DNA of 64,000 nucleotides from positions 124,001-188,000 of the forward strand of contig NZ_AUFV01000007.1 of assembly GCF_000426685.1 (NCBI RefSeq). Reading direction: 5' to 3'. The notes under the pieces were generated by a model, which was given only the letters and a program-made list of their open reading frames with translations, did no database searches and was not told where the DNA came from. This document shows, piece after piece, positions 56,234-64,000 of the stretch (position 1 is its first letter; each line of letters starts with the position of its first letter). Source of the DNA: Solimonas flava DSM 18980 (GTDB taxonomy: Bacteria; Pseudomonadota; Gammaproteobacteria; Nevskiales; Nevskiaceae). A program made the translations under genes and the position numbers.

Positions 56234-57295
56234 ATGGCCACATTCACTCTCGAAGAACTGGCGCAGCGCTTCGGCCTGGCGCTACGCGGCGATCCGGCGA
56301 CGGCGGTGTCCGGCGTCTGCGGCCTGTCGCCCGGCAAGCCCGGCTGCCTGAGCTTCCTGTCGAATCCCAAGCTGCGCGGCGAGCTGGCCTCGACTGCGGC
56401 GGCCGTCGTCATCGTCCATCCGCGCGACGCCGACGCGCTGGTCACGGCCGGTCTGATCGCGCCGGATCCGTATCTGGCCTACGCGCGCATCGCCGTGCTG
56501 TTCGATCCGGACCGCGATTTCGAGCCCGGCGTGCATCCGGCGGCGGCGCTCGCGGCCGACGTCGTGCTCGGCGACGGCTGCCACGTCGGTGCCGGCGCGG
56601 TGATCGAGGCCGGCGCGCGGCTCGGCGCCGGCGTCTACGTCGGCCCCGGCTGCATCGTCGGCCGCGAGGCCGTGCTCGGCGACGGCACGCGCCTGGTGGC
56701 GCGCGTCTGGGTCGGTCCGCGCGTGCGCGTCGGCGCGCGCTGCCAGATCCATCCGGGTGCGGTGCTCGGCTCGCGCGGCTTCGGCAACGCGCGCGGGCCG
56801 AAGGGTTGGGAGGAAGTGCCGCAGCTCGGCAGCCTGATCGTCGGCGACGACGTCGAGATCGGCGCCAATACCTGCATCGACCGCGGCGCGATCGACGACA
56901 CCGTGATCGAGAACGGCGTGCGTCTCGACAACCTGATCCAGATCGCCCACAACTGCCGCATCGGCGCGCACACCGCGATCGCCGCGCACACCGGTATCGC
57001 CGGCAGTACCCGGGTTGGCAGCCGCTGTATGATTGGCGGCGCCGTGGGCATCAACGGCCACATCGAAATTGCCGACGACGTGATCGTCCTTGGCCGGGCT
57101 ATGGTCACGAACTCGATCCGCCAGCGCGGCGTGTACGGCTCCGGCCTGCCGCTCGACGACGCCCGCGAGTGGCGCAAGACCGTGGCGCGGGTGCGGCGCC
57201 TCGGCCGCTTCGAGGATCGCCTGAAGGCGCTGGAGCGACATCTTCGTATCACCGCCGGAACACAGGACGATGACGACAACAACGACATCCTTTGA
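56234..57295 (+). CDS. lpxD: UDP-3-O-(3-hydroxyacyl)glucosamine N-acyltransferase
   Basis: The 353-residue protein has the uridine-binding N-terminal domain (FTLEELAQRFGLALRGDP, CGLSPGKPGCLSFLSNPKL). A left-handed beta helix of hexapeptides follows, with the catalytic His in AHNCRIGAHTAIAAHTGIAGS, then a C-terminal helical tail. It adds the second hydroxyacyl chain in lipid A synthesis. The ATG at 56234 matches the family start; a GTG at 56135 would read through the intercistronic hairpin. Its last 26 bases overlap fabZ in another frame. Confidence 0.96.
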   Translation: MATFTLEELAQRFGLALRGDPATAVSGVCGLSPGKPGCLSFLSNPKLRGELASTAAAVVIVHPRDADALVTAGLIAPDPYLAYARIAVLFDPDRDFEPGVHPAAALAADVVLGDGCHVGAGAVIEAGARLGAGVYVGPGCIVGREAVLGDGTRLVARVWVGPRVRVGARCQIHPGAVLGSRGFGNARGPKGWEEVPQLGSLIVGDDVEIGANTCIDRGAIDDTVIENGVRLDNLIQIAHNCRIGAHTAIAAHTGIAGSTRVGSRCMIGGAVGINGHIEIADDVIVLGRAMVTNSIRQRGVYGSGLPLDDAREWRKTVARVRRLGRFEDRLKALERHLRITAGTQDDDDNNDIL

Positions 57296-57755
57296 TATCT
57301 GCGAAATCCTCAAGCTGTTGCCGCACCGCTATCCGTTCCTGCTCGTCGACCGCGTGATCGCGATCGACGAGGAGAAGATGACGCTGACGGCGATCAAGAA
57401 CGTCACCTACAACGAGCCGTTCTTCCCGGGCCACTTCCCGGGGCTGCCGACGATGCCGGGCGTGCTGCAGATCGAGGCGCTGGCGCAGGCCAGCGGGCTG
57501 CTGGCGATTCACCGCTCCGGACTGCGTGCCAAGGATGGCCTGGTGCTGTACTTCGCCGGCATCGACAACTGCCGTTTCAAGCGCCCGGTGATCCCCGGCG
57601 ATACGCTGACCTTCCACGTCGAGCTCGAGAAGAACAAGCGCGACATCTGGAAATTCCACACGCGCGCAACGGTCGGCGACGAACTCGCCAGCGAGGCGGA
57701 TCTGATCTGCGTGCTGCGCACGGTGAGCTACGACACCGAAGGGTCGGCGGCATGA
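57270..57755 (+). CDS. fabZ: 3-hydroxyacyl-ACP dehydratase FabZ
   Basis: The 161-residue hot-dog enzyme has [17 protein letters not shown] and the catalytic His in [26 protein letters not shown], with Glu downstream. [12 protein letters not shown] also matches FabZ. It dehydrates hydroxyacyl-ACP in fatty-acid elongation and competes with LpxA/LpxD for hydroxyacyl-ACP, which explains its place between them. It starts 26 bases inside lpxD and overlaps lpxA by four bases. Confidence 0.97.
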   Translation: MTTTTTSFDICEILKLLPHRYPFLLVDRVIAIDEEKMTLTAIKNVTYNEPFFPGHFPGLPTMPGVLQIEALAQASGLLAIHRSGLRAKDGLVLYFAGIDNCRFKRPVIPGDTLTFHVELEKNKRDIWKFHTRATVGDELASEADLICVLRTVSYDTEGSAA

Positions 57756-58537
57756 CGGCGCGTATCCATCCGACCGCGATCGTCGATCCGAAGGCCGAAC
57801 TGCACGAGACGGTCGAGGTCGGCCCGTACAGCATCATCGGTCCCGGCGTGACGGTCGGCGCCGACACCTGGATCGGCCCGCATGTAGTGCTGCGCGGGCC
57901 GATGACGATCGGCCGCGGCAACAAGATCTTCCAGTTCGCCTCGCTCGGCGAGATCTCGCAGGACATGACCGCCAAGCCGGACGATCCGACGCGCGTCGAG
58001 ATCGGCGACGGCAACACGATCCGCGAGTACGTGACGATCCAGCGCGGCACGATGAAGGAGCGGGACGGCCTGACGAAAGTCGGCGACCGCAACTGGATCA
58101 TGGCGGCGGTGCACATCGGCCATGACAGCATCGTCGGCAGCCACAACATCCTCGCCAACAACACCTCGCTCGCCGGCCACGTGCTGCTCGGCGACTATGT
58201 CGGTTGCGGCGGCTATACCCTGATCCACCAGTACTGCCAGATCGGCAATCACGTCTTCACCGGCGGCGGCAGCGTCATTACCCGCGACGTGCTGCCGTTC
58301 ATCATGGTGCAGGGCCACCCGGCCGAGGCGCGCGGCATCAACGCCGAGGGTCTGCGCCGGCGCGGCTTCGCGGCCGAGGACGTGGCGGCGATCAAGGACG
58401 CCTACAAGCTGGTCTTCCTGTCCGGCCAGACGATGGACAAGGTCAAGCAGGAGCTGGCGCAGATGGCATCCGCTTCGGCGCATGTCGCGTATATGCTGGC
58501 GTTCATCAACGGCTCGAAGCGCGCGCTGCAGCGCTGA
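57752..58537 (+). CDS. lpxA: Acyl-ACP-UDP-N-acetylglucosamine O-acyltransferase
   Basis: The 261-residue left-handed beta-helix protein has IHPTAIVDPKAELHETVEVGPYSIIGPGVTVG and the catalytic His region MAAVHIGHDSIVGSHNILANN. The C-terminal helical domain is RGINAEGLRRRGFAAEDVAAIKDAYK. It performs the first step of lipid A synthesis in the cytoplasm. The ATG overlaps the fabZ stop (ATGA). Unlike the usual order, the next gene is a peroxiredoxin and not lpxB. Confidence 0.97.
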   Translation: MTARIHPTAIVDPKAELHETVEVGPYSIIGPGVTVGADTWIGPHVVLRGPMTIGRGNKIFQFASLGEISQDMTAKPDDPTRVEIGDGNTIREYVTIQRGTMKERDGLTKVGDRNWIMAAVHIGHDSIVGSHNILANNTSLAGHVLLGDYVGCGGYTLIHQYCQIGNHVFTGGGSVITRDVLPFIMVQGHPAEARGINAEGLRRRGFAAEDVAAIKDAYKLVFLSGQTMDKVKQELAQMASASAHVAYMLAFINGSKRALQR

Positions 58538-58573
58538 AGGGCCACCGTCGGCGAATCTCGCGAGGAGCGTGTC

Positions 58574-59125
58574 ATGCGGATCATCAAACGGCTGTGGATC
58601 GTGATGGCGCTGGTGCTGGCGCTGCCGGCCTGGGCGGCGCTGCAGGTCGGCGCCAGTGCGCCGGATTTCTCGGCGCCGGCCTCGCTGGCCGGCAAGGACT
58701 ATGCGTTCTCGCTGGCCGAGGCGCTCAAGCAGGGGCCGGTCGTCGTCTACTTCTATCCGAAGGCCTTCACCAAGGGCTGCACGGTCGAGGCGCATCTGTT
58801 CGCCGAGGCGATGGACCAGTACAAGGCGCTCGGCGCGACGGTGATCGGCGTGTCGAACGACGAGATCGACACGCTGCACAAGTTCTCGCTGACCGAATGC
58901 GGCGGCAAGTTCCCGGTCGCCGCCGACAGCGACGGCAAGATCATGAAGGCCTACGACGCCAAGCTGCCGTTGGTGAACTACGCCAGCCGCATCTCGTACG
59001 TCGTCACCCCGGACGGCAAGATCCTCTACGCCTACAGCGCGATGGATCCGAGCCAGCACGTCGGCAACACGCTCAACGCGATCAAGCAGTGGAAGGCGCA
59101 GAACGCCGCCGCGCCGGCGCCGTGA
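58574..59125 (+). CDS. Exported Bcp/AhpC-like peroxiredoxin
   Basis: The 183-residue protein has a signal peptide (MRIIKRLWIVMALVLALPAWA, before ALQVG). The thioredoxin-fold peroxiredoxin domain has APDFSAP, the peroxidatic Cys69 in PKAFTKGCTVEAHLF and a second Cys109 in TECGGKFP. The arrangement suggests a 2-Cys or atypical Bcp/PrxQ enzyme that reduces peroxides, here in the periplasm. GCGAGGAGCG upstream gives a good ribosome site. It sits inside the lipid A operon between lpxA and lpxB, which is unusual. Confidence 0.88.
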   Translation: MRIIKRLWIVMALVLALPAWAALQVGASAPDFSAPASLAGKDYAFSLAEALKQGPVVVYFYPKAFTKGCTVEAHLFAEAMDQYKALGATVIGVSNDEIDTLHKFSLTECGGKFPVAADSDGKIMKAYDAKLPLVNYASRISYVVTPDGKILYAYSAMDPSQHVGNTLNAIKQWKAQNAAAPAP

Positions 59126-59144
59126 GCGGCGCGCGCCCGTCCTG

Positions 59145-60293
59145 ATGGCCGCACCGAAGATCGCCCTGGTCGCCGGCGAGATGTCCGGCGACCTGCTCGG
59201 CGCGGCGCTGGTGACGGCGCTGCGCGCGCGCCTGCCGGCGGCACACTTCTATGGCGTCGCCGGGCCGCGCATGCAGGCCGCCGGTGTCGAGCCGATCGCC
59301 TCGATCGAGCAGCTGTCGGTGATGGGCATCGCCGAGGTCCTGCCGGCGCTGCCGCGCATCCTGCGCCTGCGCCGCGCGCTGATCCGGCGCCTGTCGGCCG
59401 ATCGGCCCGACGTGCTGATCGGCATCGACGCGCCGGACTTCAATCTCGGCGTCGAGCGGCGTTTGCGCGAGCGCGGCATCCGCACCGTGCACGTCGTCAG
59501 CCCGACCGTCTGGGCCTGGCGCGCCGGCCGCGTCAAGACCATTGCCCGCGCGGTCGAGCGCATCCTCTGCCTGTTTCCGTTCGAGCCGGCGTTCTACGCC
59601 GCGCGCGGGGTTTCCGCCGACTACATCGGCCATCCGCTCGCCGACCAGCTGGACGCCTCGGTGACGACGGCGCAGGCGCGTGCCGGGCTCGGCCTGCCGG
59701 CCGGCGGCCCGGTCATCGCCGTGCTGCCGGGCAGCCGCGGTTCGGAGCTGAAGTATCTGGCCGAGCCGTTCGCGCGCGCCGCGCGCCTGATCGCCGCGCA
59801 GGTGCCCGGCGTGCGCTTCGTGACGCCGCTCGCCAAGCCGGCGCTGCGCGCACCGATGGAAGCGGCGATCGCCGCGCACGCCGCCGGCTTGGCCTGGACC
59901 CTGCTCGACGGCCAGTCGCGCGAGGCGATGCAGGCGGCCGACGCGGTGCTGATCGCCTCCGGCACGGCGACGCTCGAATGCCTGCTGCTCGGCCGGCCGA
60001 TGGTCGTCTCGTATCGCGGCTCGCCGCTCACCGCCTGGCTGCTGCTGAAGGCGGGCCTGCTGAAGACCCGGTACGTCAGCCTGCCGAACCTGCTCGCCGA
60101 CGAGGCGCCGGTGCCGGAGCTGTTGCAGGACGACGCCACGCCGGAGCGGCTCGCCGCCGCCGTCATCGAGCTGCTGGCGCCGGGCGGCGCGCGCGCGCGC
60201 CAGCTCGCCGCTTTCGATCGCGTGCGCGCAACGCTGTGCTGCGACGCCGCGGCGCGGGCCGCCGAGGTCGTCGCCGGACTGCTTGGCGCCTGA
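59145..60293 (+). CDS. lpxB: Lipid-A-disaccharide synthase
   Basis: The 382-residue GT19 enzyme has [20 protein letters not shown] at the N-terminus, [55 protein letters not shown] and the C-terminal [21 protein letters not shown] donor-binding block. It joins two acylated glucosamines to form the lipid A disaccharide at the inner face of the inner membrane. It begins 19 bases after the peroxiredoxin stop. Confidence 0.97.
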   Translation: MAAPKIALVAGEMSGDLLGAALVTALRARLPAAHFYGVAGPRMQAAGVEPIASIEQLSVMGIAEVLPALPRILRLRRALIRRLSADRPDVLIGIDAPDFNLGVERRLRERGIRTVHVVSPTVWAWRAGRVKTIARAVERILCLFPFEPAFYAARGVSADYIGHPLADQLDASVTTAQARAGLGLPAGGPVIAVLPGSRGSELKYLAEPFARAARLIAAQVPGVRFVTPLAKPALRAPMEAAIAAHAAGLAWTLLDGQSREAMQAADAVLIASGTATLECLLLGRPMVVSYRGSPLTAWLLLKAGLLKTRYVSLPNLLADEAPVPELLQDDATPERLAAAVIELLAPGGARARQLAAFDRVRATLCCDAAARAAEVVAGLLGA

Positions 60294-60322
60294 GCGTTCG
60301 CGGTTTCGCCATTTCGTCAAGC

Positions 60323-60351
60323 CTGTCATCGCTGCCGCGAGCGCCTAGAAT
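60323..60351 (+). promoter_or_regulatory. Candidate rnhB promoter giving a leaderless start
   Basis: CTGTCA (60323-60328) and TAGAAT (60346-60351) are spaced by 17 bases. The -10 ends seven bases before the rnhB ATG (60359), so transcription should begin at or next to the start codon. No Shine-Dalgarno is visible. Confidence 0.55.
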
Positions 60352-60358
60352 TCCGCGC

Positions 60359-61021
60359 ATGCCACGCCGCGTCTCCATCGCTTCCTATCGGGTGCCGCTC
60401 GTCGCCGGCCTCGACGAGGCCGGGCGGGGCTGCCTAGCGGGGCCGGTCTACGCCGCCGCCGTGATCCTCGACCAGCGCCACGGCATCCGTGGCCTCGACG
60501 ATTCCAAGAAGCTCAGCCCGGCCGAGCGCGAGGCCTTGTTCGATCGCATCCGCGAGCGTGCGGTCGCTTTCGCGATCGCGCGCGCCGAGATCGAGGAGAT
60601 CGACCGCCTCAACATCCTGCACGCCTCGATGCTGGCGATGCGCCGGGCCGCCGAGGCCCTCACGCCGGCGCCGCTGCACTGCCTGGTCGACGGCAACCGC
60701 CTGCCGGTCTGGAACTTCAGCGCCGAGGCGGTCGTCGAGGGCGATGCGATCCATGCGCCGATCATGGCGGCGTCGATCCTCGCCAAGGTCGCCCGCGACC
60801 GCGAGATGCAGCGGCTCGACGCCGAGTATCCCGGCTACGGTTTCGCCCGCCACAAGGGCTACGGCACGCCGGACCATATGGATGCGCTGCGCCGGCTCGG
60901 CGTCTGCGCGCTGCATCGCATGAGCTTCGCGCCCTGCGCGCAGCGCGGGCTGTTCGGCGCGGTGCCGGACGAGGGCGCCCTGCCGCCGGATCTGCTGCCG
61001 CCGGACGAGGTCTGCGCATGA
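60359..61021 (+). CDS. rnhB: Ribonuclease HII
   Basis: The 220-residue protein has the catalytic DEAGRG (Asp19, Glu20), [17 protein letters not shown], the Asp in [10 protein letters not shown] and [11 protein letters not shown] (catalytic Asp), then [15 protein letters not shown]. It removes single ribonucleotides and RNA-DNA hybrids. The frame is open far upstream through lpxB, but the ATG at 60359 matches the family start. Its last four bases overlap dnaE (ATGA). The lpxB-rnhB-dnaE order is the standard one. Confidence 0.97.
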   Translation: MPRRVSIASYRVPLVAGLDEAGRGCLAGPVYAAAVILDQRHGIRGLDDSKKLSPAEREALFDRIRERAVAFAIARAEIEEIDRLNILHASMLAMRRAAEALTPAPLHCLVDGNRLPVWNFSAEAVVEGDAIHAPIMAASILAKVARDREMQRLDAEYPGYGFARHKGYGTPDHMDALRRLGVCALHRMSFAPCAQRGLFGAVPDEGALPPDLLPPDEVCA

Positions 61022-64000
61022 GCGGGACCGGCGACGCCGTGCGCTTCGTGCACCTGCGCGTGCATACCGAGTTCTCGCTGACCGACAGCGTCGTGCGCGT
61101 CGAGCCGCCGAAGCGCAAGGGCGGCGGCGTCGGCGCGACGCTGGTGTCGAAGGCCGCCGAGCTGGGCTTTCCGGCGATCGCCATCACCGACCAGAACAAT
61201 CTGTTCGCGATGGTGAAGTTCTACAAGTCGGCGGAGGGCGCCGGCGTCAAGCCGGTCATCGGCTGCGACGTCTGGCTGGAGCCCGCGGCCGGCGGCGATG
61301 CCCCCGAGCGCCTGACGCTGCTGGTGCAGGACGATAGCGGCTACCGCAACATCGCCAAGCTGCTGTCGCTGGCGTACACGGACGGGCAGGGCAAGGGCTC
61401 GCCGCTGGTGACGCGCGCCTGGCTGCGCGAATACGCCGGCGGACTGATCGCGATGTCCGGCCGCGATGGCGCGATCTTCCGTGCCGCGCTGGCGGACAAT
61501 GTCGCGGCCGCGCGCGAGGCGCTGGCCGAGCTGCAGGCTCTGTTCCCGCAGCGCCTGTATCTGGAAATCTCGCGTTGCGGACGCACCGGCGACGACGAAT
61601 GGGTCGACGCCGCGGTCGCGCTGTCGCGGCACGAGCAGGTGCCGCTGGTCGCGACCAACGACGTGCGCTTCCTGACGCGCGAGGAATTCGATTCGCACGA
61701 GGCGCGCGTCTGCATCGCCCAGGGCCGCGTGCTCAACGATCCGAAGCGGCCGCGCGACTACAGCGAAGAGCAGTACCTGAAGTCGGCCGACGAGATGGCG
61801 GCGCTGTTCGCTGACATCCCCGAGGCGCTGGCGAATTCGGTGGAGATCGCGCGGCGCTGCTCGCTGACGCTGAAGTTCGCGCCGCCGTACCACCTGCCGA
61901 ACTTCCCGGTGCCGGACGGCTACGACACCAACTCCTGGCTGCGTCATCGCGCCGAGGAGGGCCTGCGCGAGCGCTTCGCGATGATCACGCTCGCGGCGCC
62001 GGAGGCGGAGTACTGGAAGCGGCTCGACTACGAGCTCGGCATCATCGAAAAGATGGGCTTCGCCGGCTACTTCCTGGTGGTCTCCGACTTCATCGAGTGG
62101 GCGAAGACGCACGGCTGCCCGGTCGGCCCGGGTCGCGGTTCGGGCGCCGGTTCGCTGGTCGCTTACGCGATCAAGATCACCGACCTCGATCCGCTGCCGT
62201 ACAACCTGCTGTTCGAGCGCTTCCTCAATCCGGAGCGCGTGTCGATGCCGGACTTCGACGTCGACTTCTGCATGGACAACCGCGACCGCGTGATCGAGTA
62301 CGTCACGCACAAGTACGGCCGCGAGCGCGTCGGCCAGATCATCACTTACGCGACGATGGCGGCGCGCGGCGTGATCCGCGACGTCGCGCGCGTGATGGGC
62401 CACGGCTACGGCTTCGCCGATTCGATCGCCAAGCTGATTCCCGGCACGCCCGGCGCGACGCTGGTCGACGCGCTCGATTCGGTGCCGGAACTCAAGCAGC
62501 GCTACGACGCCGAAGAGGACACGCGCGCCGTCATCGACATGGGCCTCGCGCTCGAGGGCGTGACGCGCGGCGTCGGCGTGCACGCCGGCGGCGTCGTCAT
62601 CGCTCCGCAGCCCTTGAGCGACTACACGCCGATGTACTGCGAAGCCGGCGGCGCCGGCATGCGCACGCAGTTCGACATGAAGGACCTGGAGTCGGCCGGC
62701 CTGGTGAAGTTCGACTTCCTCGGCCTGAAGACGCTGACGGTGATCCAGGAGGCGGTCGTCAACATCGAGAAGAGCTCGGGGCGCAGCATCGAAGTGCTCA
62801 AGCTGCCGATCGACGATGCCGAGACCTATGCGCTGTACGCGAGCGGCGATACGACCGCGGTGTTCCAGATGGAATCCCCGGGCATGCAGCGCGCCTCGAA
62901 GGACCTCAGGCCGGACACCTTCGAGGACATCATCGCGCTCGTCTCGCTGTACCGTCCGGGTCCGATGGAGCTGATTCCCGAGTACTGCGCGCGCAAGCGC
63001 GGCGACGCGCCGGTCACCTATCTGCATCCGGACATGGAAGTCGTGCTGCAGCCGACCTACGGTATCTTCGTCTATCAGGAGCAGGTGATGCAGATGTCGC
63101 AGCGCCTGGCCGGCTACACGCTCGGCGGCGCCGATCTCCTGCGTCGCGCGATGGGCAAGAAGATCAAGGCCGAGATGGATAAGCAGCGCGAGGTCTTCAC
63201 CTCGGGCGCGATCGGACGCGGCGTCGATGCGGAAATCGCCACGCAGGTCTTCGACCTGATGGACAAGTTCGCGAACTACGGCTTCAACAAGTCGCACGCC
63301 GCCGCCTACGCGCTGGTCTCGTACCAGACCGCGTGGCTGAAGACGCACTATCCGGCCGAGTTCATGGCGGCGGTGCTGTCCTGCGAAATGCAGCACACCG
63401 ACACGATCGTCACCATGCGCGAGGAGTGCCTGCGCATGGGCCTGACGATGCTGCCGCCGGACGTCAACACCAGCTACTTCCGCTTCACCGTGCCGGGGCC
63501 CGGCGCGATCCGCTACGGCCTGGGCGCGATCAAGGGCGCCGGCGAGGCGGCGCTGGAGGGCATCATCGCCGAGCGCGAGCAGAACGGACCGTTCAAGGAT
63601 CTGTTCGATTTCTGCAAGCGCGTCGATACCAAGAAGGCCAACAAACGCGTACTCGAGGCGCTGATCTGCTCGGGGGCGATGGATGGCTTCGGCCTGAACC
63701 GGCCGTCGCTGATGAAGACGCTGCCGAAAGCGCTGCAGCTGGCCGAGGCGGCGGCGGCCAGCGCCGATTCCGGGCAGAACGACCTGTTCGGGCTCGGCGG
63801 CGGCGCCGCCAAGCAGGAGCGCCAGGTCGAGCCGGATCTGGAGACCGACTGGTCGCAGCGCGAACTGCTGGCGCGCGAGCGCGAGACGCTCGGCTTCTAT
63901 CTGTCCGGCCATCCGATCGAGGCCTACGGCGAGATCGTCGAGCAGGTCTGCAGCGGCCGCCTGCACGAGCTGATCCAGCAGCACGCCGTGCCGCAGCCGG
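61018..64000 (+). CDS. dnaE: DNA polymerase III alpha subunit (5' part, runs off the window)
   Basis: The first ~994 codons are present and open to the right edge. The N-terminal PHP domain reads [17 protein letters not shown] and [18 protein letters not shown]. The family C polymerase core has the catalytic aspartates Asp412 and Asp414 in MPDFDVDF and Asp566 in [52 protein letters not shown] and [17 protein letters not shown] follow. A short KRKGGGVGA insertion lies early in the PHP domain. It is the replicative polymerase. The beta-clamp, OB and tau-binding parts lie outside the window. Confidence 0.97.
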   Translation, partial: MSGTGDAVRFVHLRVHTEFSLTDSVVRVEPPKRKGGGVGATLVSKAAELGFPAIAITDQNNLFAMVKFYKSAEGAGVKPVIGCDVWLEPAAGGDAPERLTLLVQDDSGYRNIAKLLSLAYTDGQGKGSPLVTRAWLREYAGGLIAMSGRDGAIFRAALADNVAAAREALAELQALFPQRLYLEISRCGRTGDDEWVDAAVALSRHEQVPLVATNDVRFLTREEFDSHEARVCIAQGRVLNDPKRPRDYSEEQYLKSADEMAALFADIPEALANSVEIARRCSLTLKFAPPYHLPNFPVPDGYDTNSWLRHRAEEGLRERFAMITLAAPEAEYWKRLDYELGIIEKMGFAGYFLVVSDFIEWAKTHGCPVGPGRGSGAGSLVAYAIKITDLDPLPYNLLFERFLNPERVSMPDFDVDFCMDNRDRVIEYVTHKYGRERVGQIITYATMAARGVIRDVARVMGHGYGFADSIAKLIPGTPGATLVDALDSVPELKQRYDAEEDTRAVIDMGLALEGVTRGVGVHAGGVVIAPQPLSDYTPMYCEAGGAGMRTQFDMKDLESAGLVKFDFLGLKTLTVIQEAVVNIEKSSGRSIEVLKLPIDDAETYALYASGDTTAVFQMESPGMQRASKDLRPDTFEDIIALVSLYRPGPMELIPEYCARKRGDAPVTYLHPDMEVVLQPTYGIFVYQEQVMQMSQRLAGYTLGGADLLRRAMGKKIKAEMDKQREVFTSGAIGRGVDAEIATQVFDLMDKFANYGFNKSHAAAYALVSYQTAWLKTHYPAEFMAAVLSCEMQHTDTIVTMREECLRMGLTMLPPDVNTSYFRFTVPGPGAIRYGLGAIKGAGEAALEGIIAEREQNGPFKDLFDFCKRVDTKKANKRVLEALICSGAMDGFGLNRPSLMKTLPKALQLAEAAAASADSGQNDLFGLGGGAAKQERQVEPDLETDWSQRELLARERETLGFYLSGHPIEAYGEIVEQVCSGRLHELIQQHAVPQP

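Overview
The window is about 64 kb of high-GC chromosomal DNA (roughly two thirds to 70% G+C, strong G/C third-position preference) from a gammaproteobacterium. Evidence for the class: ZipA fused into an smc-zipA-ligA operon, GluQRS, and the canonical order dapD-glnD-map | rpsB-tsf-pyrH-frr-uppS-cdsA-dxr-rseP-bamA-skp-lpxD-fabZ-lpxA-lpxB-rnhB-dnaE. A PhaR-type PHA regulator, short type I QueF, class I fructose-bisphosphate aldolase, Smc together with ScpA/ScpB, and an over-long LigA fit a Xanthomonadales/Nevskiales-like lineage. That placement is inference from gene content, not a phylogeny.

Layout. 1-2.9 kb: end of truB, rpsO and pnp (translation and RNA decay). 2.9-3.1 kb: a small intergenic region with what looks like an operator-controlled, independently terminated small RNA on the minus strand. 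3.1-10.4 kb: phaR, gluQ, a HAD phosphatase, then a three-gene operon of AGPS-like FAD oxidase, glycerol-3-phosphate dehydrogenase and FGGY kinase (glycerol/ether-lipid metabolism). 10.4-18.8 kb: queF, then smc-zipA-ligA-mscS joined mostly by 4-base stop/start overlaps (chromosome organisation, division, replication). 18.9-27.4 kb: a minus-strand envelope/redox cluster (yciB, YciI-like, bolA, outer-membrane barrel) divergent from a plus-strand run of yciO-like, M50 protease, trpS, GNAT, scpA, scpB, rluB.

27.4-34.6 kb is the accessory part: two copies of a ~125-bp palindromic repeat, two lipoprotein glycosidases (GH27 alpha-galactosidase with a C-terminal NPCBM module and a GH92 alpha-mannosidase), and a Tat-type Acg-family nitroreductase preceded by an FNR/FixK-like box. 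It ends next to tRNA-Ser(UGA). Looser base composition, intergenic gaps and the tRNA border suggest acquired or rearranged DNA.

34.7-45.5 kb: wrbA, class I fba, a periplasmic DsrE-like protein, SDR, YheT-like hydrolase, dapE, a DUF2721 membrane protein, dapD, glnD, map. 45.5-64 kb: the essential translation/isoprenoid/outer-membrane biogenesis superoperon, with an exported peroxiredoxin between lpxA and lpxB, running off the window inside dnaE.

Most of the window is ordinary core genome. The strongest candidate for something undescribed is the minus-strand sRNA between pnp and phaR: near-consensus promoter, 16-bp perfect palindrome over the -35, two hairpins separated from the 5' end by a pyrimidine-rich anti-Shine-Dalgarno-like stretch, and a textbook terminator.
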